DNA from: Cheiracanthium punctorium | Lineage: Eukaryota > Arthropoda > Arachnida > Araneae > Cheiracanthiidae | Assembly: GCA_038373885.1 (NCBI GenBank) | Contig: JAWZYV010017527.1 | Coordinates: 620,001 to 684,000 of the forward strand | DNA: 64,000 nt | Direction of reading: 5' to 3' | In this document: positions 1 through 11,148 of the stretch, in pieces | Layout of the letters: the number at the start of each line of letters is the position of its first letter | Position numbering within the stretch: the first letter of the stretch is position 1 | Made by a program: the position numbers and the translations under genes | Notes under the pieces: model-generated | What the model was told of the DNA's origin: nothing | The model's database searches: none | Seen by the model: the letters and a program-made list of their open reading frames with translations, nothing else

Positions 1-1470
1 TGAATATTTTTTCTGCAGAAATGACGTTGTGGAACGAGCGTGTCTGCCACACCCCCTTCTTAAATAATAAATAATCCAGCTTTTGAAAAACTGCACGGCT
101 TGATTTGATTTCTAACCTCATCTTTCTCGGTCGAATCTGAAAGCGATCTCACGGGACCCGTTGCTTACAGCTATTGGGTGTTGTGAATAAATTATGTGCG
201 TTGGTCAAGTGTTTAGATTTTTTTTTTGGTGGTATGTTTACTTTCGTTCTTTCATGTTTTATTTAACGAATGAGGAAAACATGTTTAATTCTGCTAGTGT
301 TCACGAAATATGGTTGGTAATTAACTTAGAATATTTTATGATTATCCATGATTCATTTTATATGCTTTCCATACATTGGTGATTCCAGTGTGGTCAGATT
401 ACTTCATAAACGCTAACTTATGAGACATAAACGATGCTCTCATGATTGATGCTAAGTGTTTTTCCCACCAAATAATTGCAGGAATAGGTTGTAGCATTTC
501 CCTTTAACAAGACTGGTTTCCTTATAACTTTTAGAAGTGGGGGATATTTTTACAGTCATTGTAAAATGTTATTAAAGTGTAGGTATGTTTTTCCCCCTTC
601 CCAACAGCGCTCTGTGAGTTGCATATATTTAAAGATTTCTTTTAACTGTTTTCTTTTATTGATCCTTTATGGTTGTATTAGTTATTCAGATTATTATAAG
701 CGGTTTTATTTTAATGTTGCAACTATGCATATCCTTTGCCACTCTTAAATATCAAGATTTCTTTTTATAGATAACATGCTCGTATTTTCGCTATTATTCA
801 TGTGTCGTATATTCATTATTAATGAAAATAAATTCGATTCGGGTAATATTTGTATACAAATAATTTAATTGCGTGTATCTTTTTCCTGGAGGTTTTATGC
901 TGGAAATGTAATCTATAGCATTCATTTAAAGCTCGTTATTTTATAAAAATTAAAGATATTTAAAAACTCATCGTTATTTATTTTTTTAAAGCTTTTTTTA
1001 TTTACAAAAAGCAAGTAAAAGATTAACCGGAAGCGTACATTTAAATGGCCGTAACTTGACCCCATCGGTCGATGCTTGACCCCTCTGCTCCTAATGTCCC
1101 AGACAAGAAATCTCCCCGAAAGCCCCCCCCCTCCGCCACGCCCGCCCTCCGATAGAAATCTCTAACTGTGTATTTTTGTCAGGTACGACAGCTCATGAGT
1201 TTTTAAAGTACAAAATTATTTCACATTGGAGTATTTCTATTAATAAATAACTTGTCTTATTGTATTGACGATGCATCGTTTGTTTAAAGGAATGGTTTTT
1301 ATATTTTTTTAATAATAAAAACCATTCTTAATAATACCACCATATAAAATCTGTATGCAGGTTTACATTCTAAAGTGGAAAAAATAAATAAATAAAATTC
1401 AAAATTCAGGTTATTTTGCACAATTTGATCAAAATGTGCTACCTGAAATTACATTACGTTTAGTGCAAGA
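1..1470. other. AT-rich DNA, no gene seen
   Basis: Unannotated stretch. Short open frames exist (for example 566-748) but are low-complexity, AT-driven and lack splice or domain support. A C-run with CCGCCACGCCC near 1120-1150 resembles a degraded transposon end, but no partner end is visible. Confidence 0.5.
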
Positions 1471-1597
1471 TAGTAAAAATACTTGAGCTAAACACTTAAA
1501 ATTGTAAAAATACTTGAGCTAAACACTTAAAATAGTAAAAATACTTGAGCTAAACACTTAAAGTAGTAAAAATACTTGAGCTAAACACTTAAAATAG
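1471..1597 (+). repeat. 31-bp tandem repeat, four units
   Basis: The core ACTTGAGCTAAACACTTAAA starts at 1481, 1512, 1543 and 1574, giving an exact 31-bp period over four units with only one or two substitutions per unit. The low divergence suggests recent slippage or unequal exchange. No coding potential. Confidence 0.93.
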
Positions 1598-1638
1598 TTA
1601 AAATAACTTATTTAAATAGTTAAATTAGCCCCTGAATA

Positions 1639-1765
1639 CAGCAGCGGATTCAGGGGAGGGGCTAGAGGGCTTCAGCCCCCCCCCCCAAAAGAGTTTGCTA
1701 AAGGGTAACATTCTGCTTCATTATGCACTTTGAATATGTAAAGTGACCTTTTTTAATCACTTAGC
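1639..1765 (+). mobile_element. hAT MITE relic, family C (5' part)
   Basis: Starts CAGCAGCGGATTCAGGGG and runs through a C-rich tract and a block ending in TAGCCCCTCCCA. The same order is found in the complete copy at 41910-42157, which has perfect 8-bp TSDs. Here the right end is lost, so this is a truncated copy. Confidence 0.7.
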
Positions 1766-2469
1766 CCCTCCCACTTGACATCCCGTAATTATTTATTTTT
1801 TTAAATTATATTTCTACAGTTCTGATATGTTTGAGTAAAATGTTCTTTATTTATTACTTTTACTTTGCGCAGAATAAATAAATTTTTTATTTAACGTTAC
1901 TTTTTACATTTAAGTAATTATGAAATAAGTCATTTATTTAGCCACCCTGGAAAATATTGAGTAGATTGTTGAACTCGTACACTTTTTAAAATAAAAATGT
2001 GATATAAATGTTAAATAAGTCTGTGAAGTGAAAAATATGTACATATATATTTTTATTCCAAGGGAAAATGAGTATATTTTCATTAATAAAATGGAGAATT
2101 TTTTATTTTTTTTTTTTTTAAATCGATATTGCCAGATGATTTAAACATTTCCCTTTTCTTTTTGGGATATTTCCTTAATATAGGATCGAAGTGAGGTCAT
2201 TATTTCTTTATGTCTGAATTATTTCTTACGTTGCATTTTTATTTTTATTACTAAATTTCTACGAATAACATTTTTTGTGCTTAACGAATCCTTCCATCTA
2301 ACAGCTTCATGAGCTCCCCAAAATAAGTAAAACTACGTCCTACTTAAAATAATAAAAATCTGATGTGTCCAACACATGACTTCCTTGCACGTCTATTAAT
2401 TCAAAAATGTTTTTTACGCACTTCCTCTAAACTTATTTGTTTGAAAGAGATAAAATAGCAATAATAGTA
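1766..2469. other. AT-rich DNA, nothing recognised
   Basis: Very AT-rich sequence with poly-T tracts around 2101-2120. No open frame, inverted ends or similarity to other repeats of the window was found. Confidence 0.5.
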
Positions 2470-2830
2470 AGGTATAGCGATTTCTAGCCAAATATTTCGA
2501 TATCGCCAAGCTGAGTTCAATTTGAAAGATTTCCTTCTGACACTTTATTTGGCGATATTTCACCAAAAGCCGACAAACTTGAGATAGTTTGCGAGATTTT
2601 GGGGATAGCCAAAGTAGTCATTGACCACTGACTTTCAATGAATTGAATGCATCCATACACCTTAATGTATTTAAAGTCATTTGGCTCACCCTGTAAATAA
2701 ATTCCCAGTCGATTGCTGTCAAAAAAGATATTGAAAACAGTTAGATATTATAATATAGTTCTAAATACAAAAGTTCAAAATTGTACGGGTTAAAGTTTTA
2801 GAGTTATATAAAATACGAAATAATTTTTGG

Positions 2831-3090
2831 CGCCAAATTTGGCGATATTTCGGCGAAACTCGTCAATGTCGACGACATTTGGCGAGATTTTAAGCATGGA
2901 CCAACAATGACAGATTATCGCCAAATTTGGCGATATTTCGCCAAAACTCGCCAAGAACGATGACAAATGGCGATACTTTGGGCATGGACCAAATGACTGA
3001 CTATCGCCAAATTTGGCGACATTTCGGCAAAACTCGCCAAGGTCGAGGACAGACGGCGAGATTTTGGGCATGTACCAAACAATGACTGAC
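2831..3090 (+). repeat. 86-88-bp tandem array with CGCCAAATTTGGCG palindrome
   Basis: CGCCAAATTTGGCG or a close variant begins at 2831, 2919 and 3005 (spacings 88 and 86). Each is followed by ATTTCGGCGAAACTCG-like, GGCGA and GGCATGGACCAA blocks. A weaker partial unit lies at 2490-2640, and a related CGCCAAGCTTGGCG palindrome at about 3288. The 14-bp dyad is the most conserved piece of each unit. Confidence 0.85.
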
Positions 3091-3590
3091 TACAATTGTA
3101 TTATATTGAAGATGTCCATAGACATTAAAGTACTGAAATTCTTTTTGGTGGTCCTGTAAAGAAACTCCAGCAGATTGGAACCAAAAATCGAGATGCACAA
3201 CTAGATGTTACAACAATCTTACATATGAAATTTCATAATAGTTTTTGAGATTTGAGAGTTAAATATGCACACACGTACACCAAAAGTCGCCAAGCTTGGC
3301 GACTTTTGGCATAGTTCTTGAGGGAGGCACGTGACCGTGGTCGGACCATTACCTAACTTATGTGGTAGGACGGTATTGTGCTTGAAATGGATGAATGCCC
3401 CTAAAATTGCCATTGACCGTAATGTATTGGAAATCTTTTAAGTGTTCCTGTAGCAGAACTGTAAATGATAAAGACACTTTTTTTAATGGAGAAATTCATT
3501 TTCTAACTCTTTACAGCATATATCACTCCTGAGTCGTTTGAAATTGCCCAAAACCTCTAAAAAACGCTTTGATGAATGTCGGCCCAAAGA

Positions 3591-4085
3591 GCGTAATGTA
3601 TTTCGAATCTTTTAGGCGGTTCTGTAGATAAACTATCCAGTCGAATGGAACCGAAAGGGGAGGTGCACAAATAGATGTTACAACAATCCTAAATATAAAG
3701 TTTCAACATTCTACGCCTAATAGTTTTTGAGATATGCGAGTTTAATGAATTTCGGCCCATTGAGCGTAATGTATTTCGAATGTTTTGGGTGGTCCTGTAG
3801 ATAAACTATCCAGTCGAATGGAACCAATAGCGGAGGTGCACAACTAGATGTTACAACTATCCAAAATATGAAGTTTCGACATTCTACGCCTAATAGTTTT
3901 TGAGTTAAGCGAGTTTAATGAATTTCGGCCCATAGAGCGTAATGTATTTCGAATCTTTTGGGCGGTCCTGTACATAAACTATACATTCGATTGCGACCAA
4001 AAGGGGAGGTGCACAACTAGATCATAGAACAATCCTAAATATCAAATCTCAACATTCTACGACCAATAGTTTTTGAGATATGCGA
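3591..4085 (+). repeat. 173-bp tandem repeat
   Basis: GCGTAATGTATTTCGAAT begins at 3591, 3764 and 3937, an exact 173-bp period. The last unit runs into the microsatellite at 4089. More diverged members lie upstream at about 2662, 3128 and 3420. Confidence 0.9.
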
Positions 4086-4088
4086 GTT

Positions 4089-4133
4089 ACATACATACGT
4101 ACGTACGTACGTACGAACATACGTACGTACGTA
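4089..4133 (+). repeat. (ATAC/ACGT)n microsatellite
   Basis: Alternating TACATACATACG, TACGTACGTACG and related blocks, placed between the 173-bp array and the terminal unique part of the element. Confidence 0.9.
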
Positions 4134-4321
4134 CAGACGGCATGGAAAAACTGACCACAATAGACTCGCCGCTGGTCAAAATGAGTTGCAGACGCGTTAA
4201 TATGATCGGGCATGCTAGCCTACGATGAGATGCATCGAAAAAATTCTTAAAATTAAATTTAGAGGTAGTCAAAATCGGTTTTTTTGTCGAAATTTGGCCC
4301 CCAAAATTTTTCGGGATCACA

Positions 4322-4352
4322 TTACTTCCTTATACTACGTACAAGGAAGTAA
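4322..4352 (+). other. Terminal stem-loop of the 2470-4360 element
   Basis: TTACTTCCTT (4322-4331) is perfectly complementary to AAGGAAGTAA (4343-4352), with an 11-base loop. It sits at the boundary where similarity to the repeat element ends, so it probably marks the element terminus. Confidence 0.75.
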
Positions 4353-4801
4353 TAATAATTTTTTGACTTATTACACGTTCTGCTTTTTTCCCCTCTTTCA
4401 CTGAAATTATGTTTACTACTAGTCTCTCCCTTTTCTCAGGTAAAATGAGGTGTTTTGAGGTGTGCGTGTGAGGGGGGGGGGATTAAAAAAAAAGGTGGAG
4501 GAGGGAGAAAGGTAACCGATGTGTTTCGCAGTGGCCTTGCCTGTCTGGGACAGAATGGAGGTTGTCCCAATTTTCAGTGGGATACTCTTGTCAAAACAGT
4601 TTTGGGAAGCTACCGAAAAGTCGCCGACATCATCGTCTGTCCAGGCAAGATGCCAGGTAGGACGCTGGGGCGGAGACAACGGATTCACAGTATGTATAGA
4701 GATTCCAGCACAAAATTATATGTTCCGTCCAAGACACTGTTTTTGCCTTTTGTTTATTTTCTGGATCTAACGCATAACTACCACTTATTGGCACGTATAT
4801 T

Positions 4802-4874
4802 TTAAAAACGCTGGCGGAGGTTTTTTCGTTCTTTCTTTCTTTCTTGCTTATTAGTTTGGAAATTCGTTTTTTAA
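4802..4874 (+). repeat. Direct repeat X, left copy
   Basis: TTAAAAACGCTGGCGGAGG, T-tract, GCTTATTAGTTTGGA and ATTCGT, bounded by TTAA on both sides. It recurs at 6094-6155. The left copy abuts the left end of the MITE at 4871. Confidence 0.85.
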
Positions 4875-5175
4875 CCCTTTGAGGCGCAACCCTTTCCCAA
4901 TGCTGAAAAACGGGCAGCCTTTGCCATCGCTCGACTTAACTACCAGCAAGAGGGCGGACGATCGAAACGTTCATCGCGTGCCACAGATCTAGAGACCCTC
5001 TTTAAGATGACAGCTGGCTGCGCCGCACAGCCAGCTGCGTCAAAAAAGGGTCTCTAGATCTGTGGCACGCGATGACCGTTTCGATCGTCCGCCCTCTTGC
5101 AGGGAGTTAAGTCGAGCGATGGCAACGGCTGCCCTTCATTTAAATTGGGTAATCTGTCCATCTGTCCTTATAACA
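4871..5175 (+). mobile_element. piggyBac-type palindromic MITE, copy 1 (right end lost)
   Basis: Starts with TTAACCCTTTGAGGCGCA. Contains the two inverted arms (CAGCAAGAGGGCGGACGATC and its complement) around a central AGCTGGCTG palindrome. After GGCTGCCC the sequence decays, and the terminal block with TTAAAGGGTTAA is missing. Confidence 0.85.
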
Positions 5176-5578
5176 CGGGCTCATATAAGAGGGATTCATG
5201 TAACATGGTGGAAAATTTTCGTTATTTTTAGTATATCACTTTAAAAAAGACATGCAATAAAGAATGAGACGCTGTAAAAGAGTGCATTGCTTGTTAACGC
5301 TGCTCATGCTGATTATCTGTTTTTGATTGTACAACACAGATTCATAAAAGGGCACCATACCCTGCCCACTTTTCTTATTAAAGTATATATGCCTTGCCCT
5401 TTATAGAAAAAAAATATGTCTTGCATCTTTTCTCGGGAAATGTGTGCAAAAATTGTACTTTTTCATAAATACTTCTTTCCAGTTTGAAAAGAAATTTAAA
5501 TACTATAGGCTTTTCGGAAAAAAGAGGGAAGCTAATACAGGGATTATGCTAACATGCAACAATGCATATTTTGCCTAT
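5176..5578. other. Unique AT-rich spacer, no gene seen
   Basis: Lies between two MITE copies. No open frame with coding character and no recognisable repeat. Confidence 0.5.
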
Positions 5579-6097
5579 TTAACCCTTTGAGGCGCAACCC
5601 TTTCCCAATGCTGAAAAAAGGGCAGCCGTTGCCATCGCTGGACTTAACTACCAGCAAGATGGCGGGCGATCGAAACGTTCATCGCGCGCCACAGATCTAG
5701 AGACCCTTTTTTTGACGACAGCTGGCTGTGCGCGGGCACAACCAGCTGTCGTCAAAAAGGGATTTAGATCTGTGGCACGCGATGAACGTTTCGATCGTCC
5801 GCCCTCTTGCTAGTAGTTAAGTCGAGCGATGGCAACGGCTGCCCTTTTTTCAGCATTGGGCAATCTGTCCAGCTGTCCTCGCATTGTTACATTTTTCAGC
5901 AGATGTCAGTGCTGTTAAAAAATAATCGGGACCATTTTTGTTACGGGAAACGACGTGATAAAAAGTAAAGGTTTCTCGTGGAGCTATGTCATCCGCAACT
6001 ATTTTTATAGAAATTCAATCTATTCTTCGTGACTGGCAACAGTCAAAACGTCAGTTTGGTGTTCCCAGAGCGGGAACACTGCGCGTTAAAGGGTTAA
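5579..6097 (+). mobile_element. piggyBac-type palindromic MITE, copy 2 (full length)
   Basis: A 519-bp copy bounded by TTAA at 5579-5582 and 6094-6097. The left end begins CCCTTTGAGGCGCA and the right end finishes TGCGCGTTAAAGGG, so the termini are imperfect inverted repeats starting CCCTTT, as in piggyBac-like elements (TTAA target). Inside, arms of about 130 bases form a near-perfect hairpin. The right third carries TGTTCCC-n-GGGAACA, a small subterminal palindrome. No transposase is encoded, so movement would need an element elsewhere in the genome. Confidence 0.92.
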
Positions 6098-6155
6098 AAA
6101 CGCTGACGGAGGTTTTTTTTTTGCTTGCTTATTAGTTTGGACATTCGTGTTTTAA
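6094..6155 (+). repeat. Direct repeat X, right copy
   Basis: TTAAAAACGCTGACGGAGG, T-tract, GCTTATTAGTTTGGACATTCG, ending in TTAA. About 90% like 4802-4874. It begins at the right TTAA of MITE copy 2. Confidence 0.85.
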
Positions 6156-8162
6156 GTAATTCCCCCCCCCAACCCCCGACTTGGGACTGCATTTTTCATA
6201 GGGAAAAAAAACCCAATGAAATTGATTTGGTGTGACTCCAGTTACTTATCGATCTCATGTGAGGATGAAATTACATCTGCATGGAAACGTGACAAAATGC
6301 AGTTTGAATTGTGACATGACCATGCTTCAAGATCAATACCAAATGCTTGATGTAGTAATGTTTCTTTTTTCTTTTTTCTTTTCTTTTTTTTTTGTGGAAA
6401 GACCTGCGATTATTGCAAAGTTTTAAATCAGGTGGATTTCATTATTCTATCGTACGTATGACTTGCTGCATCTTGAAACTATTAACGATCCACAAAAAAA
6501 CTCGTTTTAAGTGCTGAAAATTTAAGGAATTTGAGTAAATTTATTGGAATTTCACAAGTGGCCAGTGCAGGTGTACCGAATAATCAAAATAATTATTTAA
6601 AGAAAAGTGAAAATTTTATTGAAAATAAATATGGAAATAGAAGAAATTGCTTTAATTTCAAATGTAATTTCAAAAAAGCACCAAAAACATTGCAAAATGT
6701 AACAGACAAATAAAAAAATAAGACGGTTTTCTACGAAAGCAGTGTTTACATTTTTTTTTCTTCAGAAAAAGCAGGGCGGATTTCGTAAAAAAGCACTTTA
6801 TTTTATTTTTTATTTTTTTAAAGGTAATATTTTTGTTGAGTAAATGAACAAATTCACCCTTCTTCAGCAGCGAACTCCGGAATCCACACAACTAGGAAAG
6901 TGAGAACTAAAAGTTTCGCTCTATGTATGGTTGGTTATAAAACTTAAATTTCATGACTGTCATAAATCTTTCTCTTCTTTTTACTATTATTTAAATGAAT
7001 AAAGAAATTTTAAGACTGCAGTAACTTAAAATCTCATTCCAGTGAAGAACAAAGTGGAGAAAAAAAAAACAAAACAAAAAAAAAAACATTTTACATAAGT
7101 TGCACGTTTATCGTTACGTGAGAACTTCCGTTTCCACATAAAAAAATTTAAAAGAATGGAATGCTCATTTCGTGAAAAATTTGCGATCACGATTTCCTGC
7201 ATTTGCACCTTATCGGCTTTTGAGAGAGAGTTCCGACTACATCGCTGACGTCACGAAGTGCTAATAATGCACATTTTTTTTTCTCCTATCCGGAGATTCA
7301 TTTCGCTCTCCCAGTTTTGTAATCGATCATATGTTGACTTAAAGCGAACGTAACCGGAGATGATATGAGCCACTTGCTTGCCAGCCATTGATGAAGATGC
7401 ATGTGGGTTTACTGCGATAGTGCATTGCGTGTGTTATGCGGATTGTGGATGGAAGCTGCTGTGTATATATATATATATATATATGACCCTCATTTGTTGA
7501 GTAAAAAGTGGTTGGTTAATTGCCTTATTAGCTGTTGGCCAATTATCGGGTTACTCTGTTTCGAACGCCGCGAAACTGAACTGTTTTTTTGTCAAAGGTA
7601 GTGATTTGTTTGTGGTTTAGCGGCTTTTTCTTTTTTACCAAGTTTTAGTCTCGTGATGAGAAGAACATTTGAGGCCATAGGGGCTCGTCATTAGTGCAGC
7701 AGGCGGAGTAGATGCCACAGGGGCCTTACAATCTAAATCAAACCCTCTTCCTATTACGTAACACAGTTCTTTTAATAATTTATCTTTATTGAAAGAAGTG
7801 TACGCGTTCTATTCTATTTTAATACTATCCATGACAAAGAAAAAGCATTTGAGAAAATGCAAGTTATGTTTTTCCGTATCTAAGGCATATAAGAGCCATG
7901 AGCATGAATGCCCCGAACTAGTCGTCTTTCTCCTTCTATGGGGTTCGATATTTGGCTACTAAGCACAAAAGCCATATTGACGACAAGGCGTTAACTTGGC
8001 TTTAAAATAGCTCATGTGGCCCAGTCTTTATGGCGCAGATCTTCCGGCCCTGGCATGGTGTCCTTCACTGCTGGGGACAATTTCTCCAAACGGGTTGTTA
8101 TTGGTGAACATTTCCGCGCAGTGAGAAATCATTTTTTATCCGCTTTATATTAAATTTTTCCT
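6156..8162. other. About 2 kb without recognised gene
   Basis: AT-rich with several T- and A-runs. The open frames at 6232-6426, 6670-6891, 7026-7208 and 7401-7601 are short, dominated by Phe/Lys from homopolymers, and lack domains. Only the TA microsatellite at 7461 is called. Confidence 0.5.
7461..7484. repeat. (TA)n microsatellite
   Basis: GTGTATATATAT... run of about ten TA units. Confidence 0.9.
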
Positions 8163-9529
8163 CACCTGGCACCAGTGGCCATGACACTGGAAATGGTAGA
8201 CGTGCGAAATGTGAAGGCCCCCGAATCGGGCCCCATCGCGCGTCCGTCGACCTAACCGTTGGGAATTTTCCATGGTTTTCTCCAGGGTTCCCATTAGAAA
8301 AAAAAATTGGGGGGGATTTCTCACCCATCCAAAAATTTTGAGTGAGATTTCTGAAAGTTAAGTGAGAACATAAATATTGTTTAACATCATTTTATTTATT
8401 TATAGTATAATTTCAATAACACCGATTTTTCCGTCCATTAAAAAAATTTCAGCTTGATCATATGGAAAACTTTCTAAATTGATATTTCCATCAGCTATTC
8501 TAATAAGATTGCTTAAATTTGCACTTGAAAGTGCACTGAAATTTGCAATTGAATTGTTAATGGATATTCAAATTTAATGAATATTCAAATTTATTCAAAG
8601 AATCACATCCAGTTTAACTAAGCAAAAGAATTATTAACTATAATATTTTATCTAGTATAATAAAATTATATAAAATAACTTAATATTTATATAATATATT
8701 TATATAAATATTAAATTATATTATACTACAAAGTTGGTAAGATACAAATATGTGTAAGTTAAAACAGATATAGTTAAGTTCAAATTCTTACTACAGTATA
8801 AGCTAGATTATCCGGTGTTTAACCGGAAAATTTCAGCTTCTTTTTTTTTGGGGGGGGGGGGTCTTCTTAAAAGATTAACTCTTACTGTGAACGACAACTA
8901 AGCTTAGAACGGAAGGGGGGGTGTCCAAATTTCAAGCTGCCAGAGGTTATCAATAATTCCATGAATAGTGGTGGTATATAAAAAAAACAAACAGATGAAA
9001 TGCTCTCAAAACTCATATACGATGGGCACACATACAAAAACAAAACATTTTACAGCTGGCAAGCAAGGGAAGAAAAATCAACTCTGCGCCGATAGCATTA
9101 ATTAATATTCTCTCTCTGCATTCCGATGATTTAACCGTGTTATCTCTGAATAGAAACTCAAGAGAGGAACGGGGGGCGCTTCATTGCGGCCGCGGCACGC
9201 ACGTTATCCGACAGTAGTACAGTAAAAACAAGTTTTCGTATTTGTAAACTAGCGCTTTTAAACTTTTAAACAGCGTGCGAGAATCTCGCGCAGGTGGCGA
9301 ATATTTTGCTGAGCGAGAATACCTCGCGCTGCAATATTTTTTTGCGCGAGATTTAAGAAATTTATGCGAGATTCTCGCGGTCTCGCACTCTAGCGGGAAC
9401 CCTGGTTTTCTCCGAAACTTAGCCTAAATACGGGTAAGGACCCCTTAAAAAGATCCCCACGAAGGACACCCCACCTATCGGCCTAGATCCCTCGTGCAGA
9501 TAATTGGCCTTAATCCCACAACACAACTC
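8163..9529 (+). mobile_element. tRNA-derived SINE (family S), split by a hAT element
   Basis: The left piece 8163-8282 has a tRNA-like head (CCAGTGGCCATGACACTGG, GAATCGGGCCCCATCG as B-box position) and the block GACCTAACCGTT. The right piece 9405-9529 continues with TTTTCTCCGAAAC, CCTTAAAAAGAT, CGTGCAGATAATTGGCC. Joined, the two give the module order of the intact SINE at 61092-61337. The gap is exactly the hAT element at 8283-9404, flanked by its 8-bp TSD. Confidence 0.82.
8283..9404. mobile_element. Non-autonomous hAT element, 1.1 kb
   Basis: Ends CAGGGTTCCC and GGGAACCCTG are perfect 10-bp inverted repeats. GTTTTCTC is duplicated at 8275-8282 and 9405-9412, an 8-bp TSD diagnostic of the hAT superfamily. 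The right 150 bases are rich in CGCGAGATT/AATCTCGCG motifs (for example 9276-9390). No open frame of note, so it is a non-autonomous derivative. It interrupts a SINE and is therefore younger than it. Confidence 0.93.
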
Positions 9530-10361
9530 ATCTTGAATTTTTTGCAGTCAGATTTTTTACTGTTTTTTTTTTTCCTAATTACGCCGAAATGCAATGCCTA
9601 AATGCATTTAACGTTTGTTAATAATTTTTTGGTTATAAAGTTATCATTTAAAAATTATGAAGGACCAGCTATAAAAACATAAACAGTTAAAAAAAAAACA
9701 AAAAAACACGTGTTTGAGAGAATGGCTTTTCGATTAGTAATAGAACAAACTTTTTAATATTTTGACTGACATAATTTGTTTTTATAATACTAACATAATT
9801 AGGTTAAAAACTACAAAAGTTATATAGTAATTTTGATAATTATTTGTCGTTTAAAAAATACTAAATACTTAAAACTGTGTGCACGTTGGATAAAGTGCTC
9901 TATATGTATACTATCTATATTTTTTCAATTTGAACTGGCACTGTTATTTCAGGCCCTACCACTGAAACAGGCCACAGGCCGCCTCTGATTTGAGGAGGTA
10001 GTTTGCAAAAAGGAGTTTTCTCATATTTACCCAATTTTCGAGAGACCACGAAATGCATTTTTCTTGGAGATGTAATGGGAATAGGAAAAATAGTCTTTCA
10101 ACACAGTTTTTGAGGAGGAAAAGGTCTTTTTAGACTACGAACTCTTTTACCATTAGGTAGCTCTCAACGAGACGAATTAAATATGTCAATCTCACTTTCT
10201 TTAAAAAATCTTTTCCTTCCTAGTGCCTCATTTATTCGTCAGTTAATTTTAAGGGAAGCGGAAAATCTTAGTCCAGAAAAGAAATGGTCGCTAGAAGGGG
10301 TTTGATTTGGTTGCTGTGTGAGACGAGACTTGCCTATTTTTTAATACTGCGCAGGGATTTT
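9530..10361. other. No gene recognised
   Basis: AT-rich. A hAT-like right end (GGCCGCCTCTG) is suspected near 9978-9988, but no left partner was found. Confidence 0.45.
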
Positions 10362-10819
10362 TTAACCCATTGAGGCGCAACCCTTTCCCAATGCTCAAAA
10401 AAGGGCACCCGTTGCCATCTCTCGACTTAACTACCAGCAAGATGGCGGACGATCGGAACGTTCATCGCGTGCCCCACAGATTAGAGACCCTTTTTTGACG
10501 ACAGCTGGCTATGCCCGCGCACAGCCAGCTGTCTTTAAAAAAGGGTCTCTAGATCTGTGGCACGCGATGAACGTTTCGATCGTCCGCCATCTTGCTGGTC
10601 GTTAAGTCGAGCGATGGCAACGGCTGCCCATTTTTCAGCAGATGTCAGTGCTGTTAAAAAGAATCATGATAATTATTTTACCGGAAATAACGTGCTAAAA
10701 AGTAAAGGATTCTCGTGGAGCTATGTCACCCGAACTATTTTTATAGAAATCGGATCTATTCTTTGTAACTGGCCGCAGTCAAAACGTCAGAGTTGGAACA
10801 CTGCGCGTTAAAGGGTTAA
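10362..10819 (+). mobile_element. piggyBac-type palindromic MITE, copy 3
   Basis: TTAA at 10362-10365 and 10816-10819. Left end CCCATTGAGGCGCA, right end CTGCGCGTTAAAGGG. Both hairpin arms are present with AAGATGGCGGACGATCG on the left. The stretch between the right arm and the CAGATGTCAGTGCTG block is about 50 bases shorter than in copy 2, an internal deletion. Confidence 0.9.
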
Positions 10820-10987
10820 TACAGTCAGAGACAAAACAAAGCTTATCCATTGCTGTGCGAGGCTAGACTGTCCTTTATTCAGGGATGAGATTCTTCAGCT
10901 CTTTAGCTGATTTCAGCTTTTTGTGAATAAAGAGGAAATCACTTTTTTTGTCTTTGAAAATTCGTCCCTCAACCAACCCTTGTCAAG

Positions 10988-11148
10988 AAGTGAGGATGCG
11001 GCTCCCACTAAAAGCGTCCAAATTACGTAGGTGTCCAACTTACGGGGCTGCATGTGAATGTTTTGAACATGTTCCGATCTCCAGAAAACTGTCCTTTTTA
11101 AGGAAGTGCCCAATTTATGGGGGTGTCTTCACTTTGGACGTCTCACTG
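10988..11148 (+). mobile_element. Degraded hAT-like MITE
   Basis: Left AAGTGAGGATGCGGCTCC and right GGACGTCTCACTG form a diverged inverted pair. Inside are repeated GTGTCCAACTTACGGGG-like phrases. No TSD remains, so the superfamily is assigned from terminus style only. Confidence 0.45.

Larger units (their letters stand above)
2470..4360 (+). mobile_element. Tandem-repeat-rich element with terminal stem-loop
   Basis: About 1.9 kb built from related modules. A module reading roughly AATGTATTTCGAATCTTTT, then GGTCCTGTAGATAAACT, then AGTTTTTGAGATATGCGAG occurs near 2662, 3128, 3420, 3591, 3764 and 3937. An array of CGCCAAATTTGGCG-bearing units is embedded. The right part has an ACGT-type microsatellite, then ATCACATTACTTCC and a stem-loop. 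Period, microsatellite and terminal hairpin resemble the non-coding tails of Helitron/Helentron derivatives or a LINE 3' region. No transposase or reverse transcriptase is present and the class is unresolved. Confidence 0.6.

Noticed and set aside
2831..3090. CRISPR array
   Set aside because: Unit spacing is regular but the spacers are also repeated, and the setting is eukaryotic; it is a tandem repeat.
4532..4656. Apparent exon with GTTTCGCAG acceptor and CCAG|GTAGG donor, GC-richer than neighbours
   Set aside because: All three readings give unrecognised peptides, both strands are equally open, and the flanks are low-complexity; splice-like sites alone are too common.
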